DNA from: Candidatus Saccharimonadia bacterium
Lineage (GTDB): Bacteria > Patescibacteriota > Saccharimonadia > Saccharimonadales > SZUA-47
Length of the DNA stretch: 21,826 nucleotides
Reading direction: 5' to 3'
Assembly (NCBI GenBank): GCA_938050265.1
Contig: CALLJT010000097.1
Span: 1 to 21,826 of the forward strand
A program made the translations under genes and the position numbers. The notes under the pieces were generated by a model that was not told the origin of the DNA, made no database searches, and was given only the letters and a program-made list of their open reading frames with translations. This document shows positions 15,512-21,314 of the stretch, one piece after another (the first letter of the stretch is position 1; each line of letters begins with the position of its first letter).

Positions 15512-16081
15512 TTAGTAATCTATGCCTTTATTAGCCAGGAATTTGTCGTCGTAGTGGTGCTTGAGCTTTGTCATGTCGGTCGCGATGTCGGTAAGCTCGA
15601 TAAACTCAGGCGGAAAGTCTCGTCCTGTGAAGCACAGAGACGTTGACGGAGCCCTATCAGTGATCAGTTTTTTCATGTCAGCTTTTTTAAGCAAGCCGTC
15701 ATGTACGGCGTTGTTGATTTCGTCGCAGATAACCAGGTCGTACTCTCCGTTTGTTGCGACGCGGAGTGCTGTTTCGTAGGTGTCTCGTGCTGCCTGGATA
15801 TGCTCTTGTTCGCTGACGCCTTTCGCACTGATATCGCCAGCGTCGAAAAATCCTTTGCCTCCCTTGTGAAACAGGAGCTTGTCGCCGAATGTATCTTGGA
15901 TTTTGTGTATGAAATCATGCTCGCCGACGTTCCAATGTTTTATGAACTGGATATATGCTACTTTCCAGTCTGTGCCGAGCGCGCGAGCAAGCAGGCCCAC
16001 GCTGGCACTTGTTTTACCTTTGCCCTCCCCTGTATAGACCACTACTACTGATTCTTTAGTTTCGAAATCTTCAAACGCCAT
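15512..16081 (-). CDS. cobO: Cob(I)yrinic acid a,c-diamide adenosyltransferase (CobA/CobO/BtuR type)
   Basis: The 189-residue protein matches the family length. Residues 12-34 hold the P-loop, VVVVYTGEGKGKT (GEGKGKTS, 18-25), and continue into VGLLARAL, WKVAYIQFIKH. YDLVICDEINNAVHDGLL and TGRDFPPEFIELTDIATDMTKLKHHYD are the other two family blocks. It would transfer the 5'-deoxyadenosyl group of ATP to a reduced corrinoid in the cytoplasm. No other cobalamin gene is visible here, so it either serves scavenged corrinoid or has another role. AGGAGG stands 7 nt before the ATG, the best ribosome-binding site of the region. It lies in one direction with the small membrane protein upstream (39-bp gap) and the permuted GH5 downstream. 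Confidence 0.93.
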   Translation of the reverse strand: MAFEDFETKESVVVVYTGEGKGKTSASVGLLARALGTDWKVAYIQFIKHWNVGEHDFIHKIQDTFGDKLLFHKGGKGFFDAGDISAKGVSEQEHIQAARDTYETALRVATNGEYDLVICDEINNAVHDGLLKKADMKKLITDRAPSTSLCFTGRDFPPEFIELTDIATDMTKLKHHYDDKFLANKGIDY

Positions 16082-16120
16082 ATCGTACCTCCTGGTTGTT
16101 TGTGGCTGAGTACATGCTGT

Positions 16121-16504
16121 TTATTCCCCTGCGCTGAGACCGACAAATGTTACAAACATGGTGATAAGTAGGCCTGCGGTGATTGCCAGGATGCTGACTG
16201 ATGGTGCTGCTTCATAGAGAAAAAAGCTCGATACAAGCATCAAAAACGACACGACCATGAGGGCGGTGTCGATTTTTTTGGTCACCAGCCATAACGCTGC
16301 ACCGATTATCGCGAGTGTGAGTACATAGAGTGGTATCTGTACGAACCAGCTCAGATCTGCGAGCCGCTCAAGTATGCTCGGGTCCGCAAAAACAGGTGGG
16401 ATAGTGCCTCCGTCGACCGTCTCTTCGAGTGCATGCTTTTCGGCACCGCCGTGTGCGAGTAGTCGCGCGAATACTGCGGGTACTCTGTGTATGAAAATAT
16501 CCAT
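16121..16504 (-). CDS. Small membrane protein, three predicted transmembrane helices
   Basis: The 127-residue product has an N-terminal segment with AHGGAEKH, then hydrophobic stretches at about 53-74, 80-97 and 101-123. I do not recognise a family. Its ATG lies exactly opposite the start of the divergent His-rich gene at 16529, and a palindromic -10 box between them would start both as leaderless mRNAs. It probably heads an operon with the adenosyltransferase and the permuted GH5 gene. Confidence 0.65.
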   Translation of the reverse strand: MDIFIHRVPAVFARLLAHGGAEKHALEETVDGGTIPPVFADPSILERLADLSWFVQIPLYVLTLAIIGAALWLVTKKIDTALMVVSFLMLVSSFFLYEAAPSVSILAITAGLLITMFVTFVGLSAGE

Positions 16505-16512
16505 GTGTTTCT

Positions 16513-16520
16513 AGTATACT
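16513..16520. promoter_or_regulatory. Palindromic shared -10 box (AGTATACT) between two divergent genes
   Basis: AGTATACT is self-complementary and contains TATACT on both strands. On the plus strand TATACT (16515-16520) is followed by 8 nt and the ATG at 16529. On the minus strand TATACT (16518-16513) is followed by 8 nt and the ATG at 16504. The two start codons are thus exactly symmetrical about the box. A weak ATGAAA at 16491-16496 could be the plus-strand -35. Confidence 0.55.
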
Positions 16521-16528
16521 ATGTAGAC

Positions 16529-17197
16529 ATGAGCGATACAGAGAAAAAACTCGACCACACCGACGCAGGCCCTCTGCCTAAGCGGCGCATGACGAGAAAA
16601 AAACTTATTACCGTGGCTGCGCTCAGTTTCTTGGCTGGGATGTTTTGGTTGTCCGCGGTGCGGTTTATCGCCTACGACCCGCAGGACGTGCATTATCACG
16701 CAGACTTTGCATTGTTCGTCGACGGGGAGAGATACCCGTTCGACAGGTTCTCGTTCTATGAAGAAGTCACCGCATGCGGCGGAGACGGCCTATTAGACCC
16801 TGCCACTCGCGCACACATGCACGACGAAATAAACTATATCGTGCATGTTCACGACGATGCAGCGACATGGGGGCATTTTTTCGCCAATATCGGCATGACC
16901 GCAGGCGATACGGTGTTTAAAGTCGATACAGATGTATACGTTGAGCAGGAGGGCGTAGAGCTACATTATATATTGAACGACAAACCAGTGCGTACGATCG
17001 CTAACCGCGTCATTGAGAGTGAGGATACGCTGCTGATCAGCATCGGCACACCGACAGACAGCCAGCTCGCAGATCAATACGCCCAGATCCAGCAAGACGC
17101 TGGTACCTATAATGCGCAAGACGACCCGGCTGCATGTTCAGGCTCAGGCGATGTATCGTTTACTGACCGCTTGAAGCAAGCGATTTTCGGCGGGTAG
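16529..17197 (+). CDS. Membrane-anchored His-rich extracellular protein, possible metal binding
   Basis: The chosen start gives 222 residues; an earlier in-frame ATG at 16487 would extend through the promoter region and the opposite gene's start. The protein has a basic N-terminus, one membrane helix (about 26-46) and an outside domain of strands with an ordered His pattern: VHYHADFALFVDG (H55, H57), AHMHDE (H96, H98), IVHVHDD (H106, H108) and WGHFF (H116). The clustered His and Asp residues look like a metal site, perhaps copper or zinc, but no enzyme activity can be named. I believe similar single-pass HxHADF proteins occur in other CPR genomes. The 3' end overlaps the convergent 416-residue gene by 38 bp. 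Neighbouring start geometry suggests co-regulation with the gene at 16121. Confidence 0.75.
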   Translation: MSDTEKKLDHTDAGPLPKRRMTRKKLITVAALSFLAGMFWLSAVRFIAYDPQDVHYHADFALFVDGERYPFDRFSFYEEVTACGGDGLLDPATRAHMHDEINYIVHVHDDAATWGHFFANIGMTAGDTVFKVDTDVYVEQEGVELHYILNDKPVRTIANRVIESEDTLLISIGTPTDSQLADQYAQIQQDAGTYNAQDDPAACSGSGDVSFTDRLKQAIFGG

Positions 17198-18410
17198 CCT
17201 GAACTCCCGGTATGACGCTCAGGTAGAAGAACTTTTCAGCAGCAAGCGCACCGGCGCGCACTCCAAGGGCGTCCAGTATTGGGCTCATCGCTTGAAACCC
17301 TTGTACAGCAGCGGTTTCATAAGTCCGCGGTCGCATGACTCGCTCCACGTATCTCGGCATTGTTGAGGAGTTAATTTCTGTACTCTCGCCGAGCGCCATG
17401 CCGACGAATGCAGAACCTACTACTCCGTGCCGATTGAAAGTTCTGCAGAATTCTTCGGGGTCGACACCTGCGTTAACCACTGCGTTACCGAGGAGATCTA
17501 CTTCTTGATTGGGCGCTATAGCCCTGACATGACCTATCTCTGGAACGCGGCCTTGTGTGATCTGGTGTGTGAGGTGTCCACCGATAAAGTCGTCACCCTT
17601 AAGAAGCCTAATAATATCTTGATCCGGGAGCGTCAGCGCGTTTTTTGGTTTTTTACAGTCGCTCGCTTCGATTCCGCAGAGCCCAAGCATGCCGATAGCG
17701 TCGAGCGCAGCTCGTATACGAGGGCTCGCATGATCCATGCTACGAAGTTTAATAAACGGTTCTACTGCACTAACTTCCAAAACCTTACCGTCGGCACTGC
17801 TTTCGGCTACCTGGAGTCCAGATGTGCGCTCGCTGATATGGAAAGTAGTACCCATCTCATCGGCGTAACGGTTTTGTAGTGAAGTATTGTGCGCAGAGTG
17901 CCTTTCGAAGAGGTTGCGCTGGTCAGAGATCGCCTTGGGTTTGTAGTCGTGTACTTCATCATAATAGGTGTCTAGGTCTAGTGCAGGCGAAAACGGATTG
18001 TCTTCGTAGTTAGAGTCTTGTTGAGCGTATTGGTCTGCGAGGAAGGGATTTGTAATGAGTCTATGTAGACTCTCGTGCCACTGTCGTGTGCCCGTCATGT
18101 CCTTTTTGGCCAGGTGCAGGACGTCATCCAGCTGAGCTTTTGCCGTGGCTTCATTCTTGGTCTGAATCTCATTCTCGGTCAAAATCCCTTGGCTTGTTCG
18201 CTCTACCCCAGCATGCTCTGCGTCTGTGGGTAGTCCGTTCTCGGGTGGATGGCACGTATGTAGGCCTTCTGCGATTGCAGAAAAAGCCGTATCGTCAGTG
18301 ATATGGGGCCCCATGTCCAGTATTGAGCCATTCTTTGGCATACCTTCAAGACTGTTGAAGCCGTCGTCTGCGAATCGTGGGGGGTATGTTTCTGGTGTTG
18401 CTGTACTCAT
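17160..18410 (-). CDS. Hypothetical 416-residue cytoplasmic protein
   Basis: No family or motif is recognised. The product is hydrophilic with no signal peptide and no clear membrane helix, and it has a mixed alpha-helical character. It contains scattered Cys residues (for example LCGIEASDC), but no CxxC metal site or nucleotide loop. The long open frame and the start at 18410 support a real gene; its 3' end overlaps the convergent gene ending at 17197 by 38 bp. There is no strong ribosome-binding site; AAGAAG just before the ATG is weak, and a GATTAA lies 6 nt upstream as a poor -10. Function unknown. Confidence 0.6.
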   Translation of the reverse strand: MSTATPETYPPRFADDGFNSLEGMPKNGSILDMGPHITDDTAFSAIAEGLHTCHPPENGLPTDAEHAGVERTSQGILTENEIQTKNEATAKAQLDDVLHLAKKDMTGTRQWHESLHRLITNPFLADQYAQQDSNYEDNPFSPALDLDTYYDEVHDYKPKAISDQRNLFERHSAHNTSLQNRYADEMGTTFHISERTSGLQVAESSADGKVLEVSAVEPFIKLRSMDHASPRIRAALDAIGMLGLCGIEASDCKKPKNALTLPDQDIIRLLKGDDFIGGHLTHQITQGRVPEIGHVRAIAPNQEVDLLGNAVVNAGVDPEEFCRTFNRHGVVGSAFVGMALGESTEINSSTMPRYVERVMRPRTYETAAVQGFQAMSPILDALGVRAGALAAEKFFYLSVIPGVQATRRKSLASSGQ

Positions 18411-18426
18411 GTCTTCTTAATCCAAA

Positions 18427-18574
18427 TTAATCTGTGCTGTCAGGGCGAACGTGTTGCCCCACGCGAACGATAACCAGCTCATCTGTGAGCAAGAGTATCT
18501 GCCGTGGGTACGCTACGGGCTCGACTGGTTTTAAGCGTCCAAGTTACAAAACCAGCGTCATTGCTGACAGTCAA
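18427..18574 (-). pseudogene. Possible small ORF with a +1 frameshift upstream of the 416-residue gene
   Basis: From a TTG at 18574 one frame reads TVSNDAGFVTWTLK and then stops at 18479. The frame one base over continues KPVEPVAYPRQILLLTDELV and onward to a stop at 18427. They join smoothly if one A of the AAAA run after GCTT is skipped. A perfect TATAAT lies 7 nt before the TTG on the minus strand. It could be a damaged small gene, a frameshifted one, a base-call error or chance. Family unknown. Confidence 0.2.
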
Positions 18575-18581
18575 TATACAT

Positions 18582-18596
18582 ATTATAGCATATAAT
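18582..18596. promoter_or_regulatory. Back-to-back -10 boxes in a palindrome (ATTATA-GCA-TATAAT)
   Basis: A perfect TATAAT occurs on each strand, separated by 3 bp. The minus copy faces the small TTG ORF. The plus copy faces the atp operon leader but has no start codon at the leaderless distance. -35 boxes are poor (TTGCGT on minus at 17 bp). Confidence 0.4.
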
Positions 18597-18829
18597 AACC
18601 ACTAACGCAATAGTATCAGCAATAGCATTGGTTGCTTTTGCCCTAGGCCCACCAACGCGTGCTACCCACTCTGCACAATACGTGCAGTTGGTGCATGATT
18701 TTCGTAGAGTATTTGTGTCCGAAGTATTCATCAGGAGCGGAGGAGCAGTTGAGCTGACATTTCCGGACCTGAGTGAGTGTATCATGCATGGTTGGTTTTT
18801 CAGAAAAATGACCGTGAGCCAGGTTGTAG
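18597..18829. other. Intergenic stretch before the atp promoter, no convincing gene
   Basis: The plus strand carries an open frame (TTG at 18628 to 18867) that extends upstream to a stop near 18586 without an ATG, and the minus strand carries another (18785-18558). Neither has a ribosome-binding site or known motif. No tRNA, rRNA or known structured RNA was recognised. A long atp leader transcript from the TATAAT at 18591 is possible. Confidence 0.35.
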
Positions 18830-18859
18830 TTGTCAGGGGTGGGATCAGTTTGTTACAAT
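18830..18859 (+). promoter_or_regulatory. Sigma70-type promoter of the ATP synthase operon
   Basis: TTGTCA (18830-18835) and TACAAT (18854-18859) are separated by 18 bp; each matches 5 of 6 consensus bases. The -10 ends 10 nt before the ATG of the leader ORF at 18870, so the mRNA would start at or a few bases before that codon. Confidence 0.65.
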
Positions 18860-18869
18860 GGGCGTAAAT

Positions 18870-18941
18870 ATGAGAAAAACCGCCGACGTAACGCCGACGA
18901 TAATTGAGATGGTTGATGCAGCCAGGGGTGTATCATGCTGA
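18870..18941 (+). CDS. 23-residue leader ORF translationally coupled to atpB
   Basis: The ORF encodes MRKTADVTPTIIEMVDAARG and three more residues, ending TGA at 18939-18941. The atpB ATG at 18935 lies inside its last codons (ATGCTGA), so ribosomes ending here could restart on atpB, which has no Shine-Dalgarno of its own. The ORF's ATG sits just after the operon promoter, so it would be read leaderless. The peptide shows no membrane helix, unlike AtpI. It could be a coupling device rather than a functional protein. Confidence 0.5.
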   Translation: MRKTADVTPTIIEMVDAARGVSC

Positions 18942-19786
18942 GTTCTGTCATGTCACGATTTGCAGCTGGGACACCCGGCATACATATTTCGCTCAAAGCT
19001 GAACCAGTGTTCGAAGTTGGCGGCGTGACTGTCACGAACGCGATGATCTACGGTGTCGTGAGTGCCAGTATCATTTGTTGGCTGCTCTACTCGTTTGCTC
19101 GCAAATCTACAGTCAAAGCCCAAAAAGGCCCACTCGCTGTGTTCGAAATCATCATGGAGTTCATTATATCTATGCTTGAAGGAGCGTTCGGGTCGCGTAA
19201 GCGCGCCGTGGAGTATGCCCCTATTTATGCGACGTTTTTCTTGTTTATTATGTGTACCAACATCTTGGGGCTTGTACCAGTTGTCGGTCCGGGTATTAGC
19301 GTTGGTGAAACGCCGGTGTTTCGACCGCTGACCGCTGATCTGAACGGCACTATCGCGCTGTCTGCCATCGCCATCATTGCTGTGCAAGTACTGTCCATCA
19401 AAAAACAAGGACTCGGTGGCCACCTGAAGCACTATTTCACCGACAAGCCGTTCAACCCAATAAACACGTTTATCGGCATCCTGGAACTCTTCGGTGAGCT
19501 TACTCGTATACTGTCTTTGTCTGTGCGTTTATTTATAAACACCGCAGTTGGTGAAATGCTGATCGCTATTTTTACGGGTATCGTGTTCATTAACGGACAG
19601 ACGCCGCTCGCTGCACTGCCTATTTTTATGTTTGAATTTCTCGTGGCTGGTATACAAGCGTATGTGTTTACCATATTGACGGCGCTCTACCTCGCGCAAG
19701 CCATATCCCATGCGCACGACGACGATGAACATCATGACGACGCTAAGCCTCTTGAGGTCGAAAAGCTGGCTCCGTCACCATCATGA
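18935..19786 (+). CDS. atpB: ATP synthase F0 subunit a
   Basis: The 283-residue membrane protein forms the proton half-channels against the c-ring. It has five to six transmembrane helices. The motifs are AVFEIIMEFIISMLEGAFG, TNILGLVPVVG, the TADLNGTIALS loop (N137) and the essential Arg helix, RILSLSVRLFINTAVGEML, with R198. In most AtpB proteins the residue after RLF is Gly (RLFGN); here it is Ile (I201), while N202, G206 and E207 are kept. The C-terminus carries an unusual His/Asp-rich stretch (HAHDDDEHHDD). It is the first large gene of the atp operon and starts inside the leader ORF's final codons; an ATG six codons later (MSRFAAG) is an alternative start. Confidence 0.96.
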   Translation: MLSSVMSRFAAGTPGIHISLKAEPVFEVGGVTVTNAMIYGVVSASIICWLLYSFARKSTVKAQKGPLAVFEIIMEFIISMLEGAFGSRKRAVEYAPIYATFFLFIMCTNILGLVPVVGPGISVGETPVFRPLTADLNGTIALSAIAIIAVQVLSIKKQGLGGHLKHYFTDKPFNPINTFIGILELFGELTRILSLSVRLFINTAVGEMLIAIFTGIVFINGQTPLAALPIFMFEFLVAGIQAYVFTILTALYLAQAISHAHDDDEHHDDAKPLEVEKLAPSPS

Positions 19787-19844
19787 TGACATATGTACCA
19801 TATGAAAAAGTAACCATTGGACACCAGTCCACAGGAGAAAAAAT

Positions 19845-20099
19845 ATGAACACACTACAACTACTCGCTGAAACCACAGAGTTTGACGTCGAGATTGCACA
19901 AGCATGGGCAAAAGCTGGCATGGCCGGTTTGGCTCTCGGTTTGGCTGCAATGGGTCTTGCACTTGTTGGTCTCAACTACATGAAGGCTCTCGGTCGCAAC
20001 CCAGAAGCTGGTAAAGTAGCTGGCTCTGTTGTCGCTATTGCAGCGATGATCGAAGTGACCGCGCTGTTGGCATTTGCCCTCGCGTTCATCGCCATCTAG
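19845..20099 (+). CDS. atpE: ATP synthase F0 subunit c
   Basis: The 84-residue protein has two hydrophobic helices joined by the polar loop ALGRNPEAG (48-56) with the RNP-type signature. The ion-binding carboxylate is E70 in AAMIEVTALLAF. The Ser that follows Glu in Na+-type c subunits is Val here, and the Gln of helix 1 is not evident, so a proton ring is more likely than a sodium ring (inference). A strong AGGAG stands a few bases before the ATG, after a 58-bp gap from atpB. The strong site fits the high copy number of this subunit. A 245-bp gap with a hairpin and a small ORF follows. Confidence 0.97.
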   Translation: MNTLQLLAETTEFDVEIAQAWAKAGMAGLALGLAAMGLALVGLNYMKALGRNPEAGKVAGSVVAIAAMIEVTALLAFALAFIAI

Positions 20100-20122
20100 A
20101 ACCGTATTCATACAGGTTTTAC

Positions 20123-20191
20123 GTGCCATGTGTTGTGTACCTACGGCGGAAGCAACACAAAAGCGACGCCCCACCGCACGACATGTGGCAC
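20123..20191 (+). other. Hairpin downstream of atpE (possible processing or stability element)
   Basis: A perfect 7-bp stem TGTGTTG/CAACACA (20129-20135 with 20153-20159) has a 17-nt loop. An outer pairing GTGCCA (20123-20128) with TGGCAC (20186-20191) can enclose it. There is no T-run, so it is not a classical terminator. It may protect the atpE end of the mRNA and help set subunit ratios. Confidence 0.45.
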
Positions 20192-20231
20192 TACCTGAAT
20201 CGATACGACCTACAATTACTAAGGAGACTAT

Positions 20232-20348
20232 ATGACACTAACTAACACAATAAGAACTAAGGAACGTGCGACATGCAGCGACCAGGCTGGGTATGTCTCG
20301 TATTCCTTATTTCTTATCCCAAACACGACAAAGGAGTTTGACGTATGA
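20232..20348 (+). CDS. 38-residue small ORF between atpE and atpF
   Basis: AAGGAG stands 5 nt before its ATG, and its TGA overlaps the atpF start (ATGA, 20345-20348), so it is probably translated and coupled to atpF. The peptide (MTLTNTIRTKERATCSDQAG and 18 more residues) has one Cys and no membrane helix, and I recognise no family. atpF also has its own AAGGAG. It could be an ATP synthase accessory peptide or a translational coupling device. Confidence 0.5.
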   Translation: MTLTNTIRTKERATCSDQAGYVSYSLFLIPNTTKEFDV

Positions 20349-20914
20349 ACCTACTGACAGTATTAGCGGCAACTGAAGCAGGCGCAGCAGACGGCGCACA
20401 GAAAGCTGCTGAAAGTTCAGGTGGGCTTGATGCTCTCGGCCTTAACCCCATTGCGATCGGTGCGCAAGCGCTGACGTTCCTTGTTCTGTTTTGGTTCGTG
20501 CGCAAATTTGCTCTGACCACCATCGTGTCTAACCTTGACAAGCGACACGAAGACATCAACCGTGGTCTGCACCTCGCTGCAGAAATGGACAAAGAAAAAG
20601 CCCTGCTCGACGAGCGCGTCGAAAAAACACTCAAAACTGCCCGTCAGGATGCCGATGCGATTATCGCCGAAGCCAACGCTGAATCGGGCAAAATCATCCA
20701 TGCTGCAGAGGAATCTGCCGGACGCAAAGCCGACGAAATCATGCGCGCTGCAGAGGGTAAAATCGAGCGCGATATCGCAGAAGCCCGCACAGGCCTCAAG
20801 TCCGAAATGGCCAGCCTGATCACCGACGCGACTGAATCAATCCTTCAGGACAAGCTCGACGCTGGTAGTGACCGCAAACTCGTCGAAAAATACCTCAGCG
20901 AGGCGATGAAATAG
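20345..20914 (+). CDS. atpF: ATP synthase F0 subunit b
   Basis: The 189-residue protein has a hydrophobic helix (about 35-53, LNPIAIGAQALTFLVLFWFV) followed by a long charged helix (about 60-165) rich in Ala, Glu, Lys and Arg, as expected for the dimeric peripheral stalk that joins F0 to F1. The N-terminus before the helix is longer than in many b subunits (about 34 residues, Ala- and Gly-rich) and would face outside. AAAGGAG stands about 8 nt before the ATG, which overlaps the stop of the 38-residue ORF. Its stop is one base before atpH, so the two are tightly coupled. Confidence 0.95.
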   Translation: MNLLTVLAATEAGAADGAQKAAESSGGLDALGLNPIAIGAQALTFLVLFWFVRKFALTTIVSNLDKRHEDINRGLHLAAEMDKEKALLDERVEKTLKTARQDADAIIAEANAESGKIIHAAEESAGRKADEIMRAAEGKIERDIAEARTGLKSEMASLITDATESILQDKLDAGSDRKLVEKYLSEAMK

Positions 20915-20915
20915 C

Positions 20916-21305
20916 ATGGCGACACTCTCAACGAAGCAACTGGCGGAGTATGTAGTTAATCAGATCGAATCTGGCGTTGCTGCGGATGATGTGTCGCGTC
21001 ATATTGCGGCGTATCTGCTGGATCAGCGCAAGAGTCGTGATGCCTCAAAGGTTATGCGAGCCATAGAGACTGAGCTGATCGCGCGCGGTCACAAACAAGT
21101 AGTAATTACCAGTGCGCACCCTGTCGACGACAGCACGAAACAGAAGCTCGCAGGGCTGCTTGACGTCAAGCAGCCACTGTTCAGTGAAGAGATCGATCCA
21201 TCAGTAATTGGCGGCGTTCGAGCTCGCTCAGGTGAGACAGAAATCGACCTGACGGTCAGAGGCAAATTAAACAGATTCAAACAACACGTTGTAAGCGGGA
21301 ATTAA
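20916..21305 (+). CDS. atpH: ATP synthase F1 subunit delta (short form)
   Basis: The 129-residue protein carries the delta C-terminal signature IDPSVIGGVRARSGETEIDLTVRGKLNRFKQH, which links the stalk to the F1 head. Typical bacterial delta subunits are about 175-180 residues, so this one is shorter and its N-terminal helical domain (about 1-70) is reduced. There is no internal stop or frameshift, so it looks like a natural compact form. The ATG follows the atpF stop by one base and atpA follows after 9 bp. Confidence 0.88.
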   Translation: MATLSTKQLAEYVVNQIESGVAADDVSRHIAAYLLDQRKSRDASKVMRAIETELIARGHKQVVITSAHPVDDSTKQKLAGLLDVKQPLFSEEIDPSVIGGVRARSGETEIDLTVRGKLNRFKQHVVSGN

Positions 21306-21314
21306 GGAGTATAT

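Noticed and set aside
18558..18785. Minus-strand ORF with a CxxC and a hydrophobic C-terminus
   Set aside because: It covers both -10 boxes at 18582-18596, has no ribosome-binding site and overlaps the opposite open frame; probably chance.
18628..18867. Open frame of 79 codons from TTG before atpB
   Set aside because: No ATG or GTG start, no Shine-Dalgarno and no recognisable motif; it overlaps the atp promoter. Kept only as a possibility in the intergenic note.
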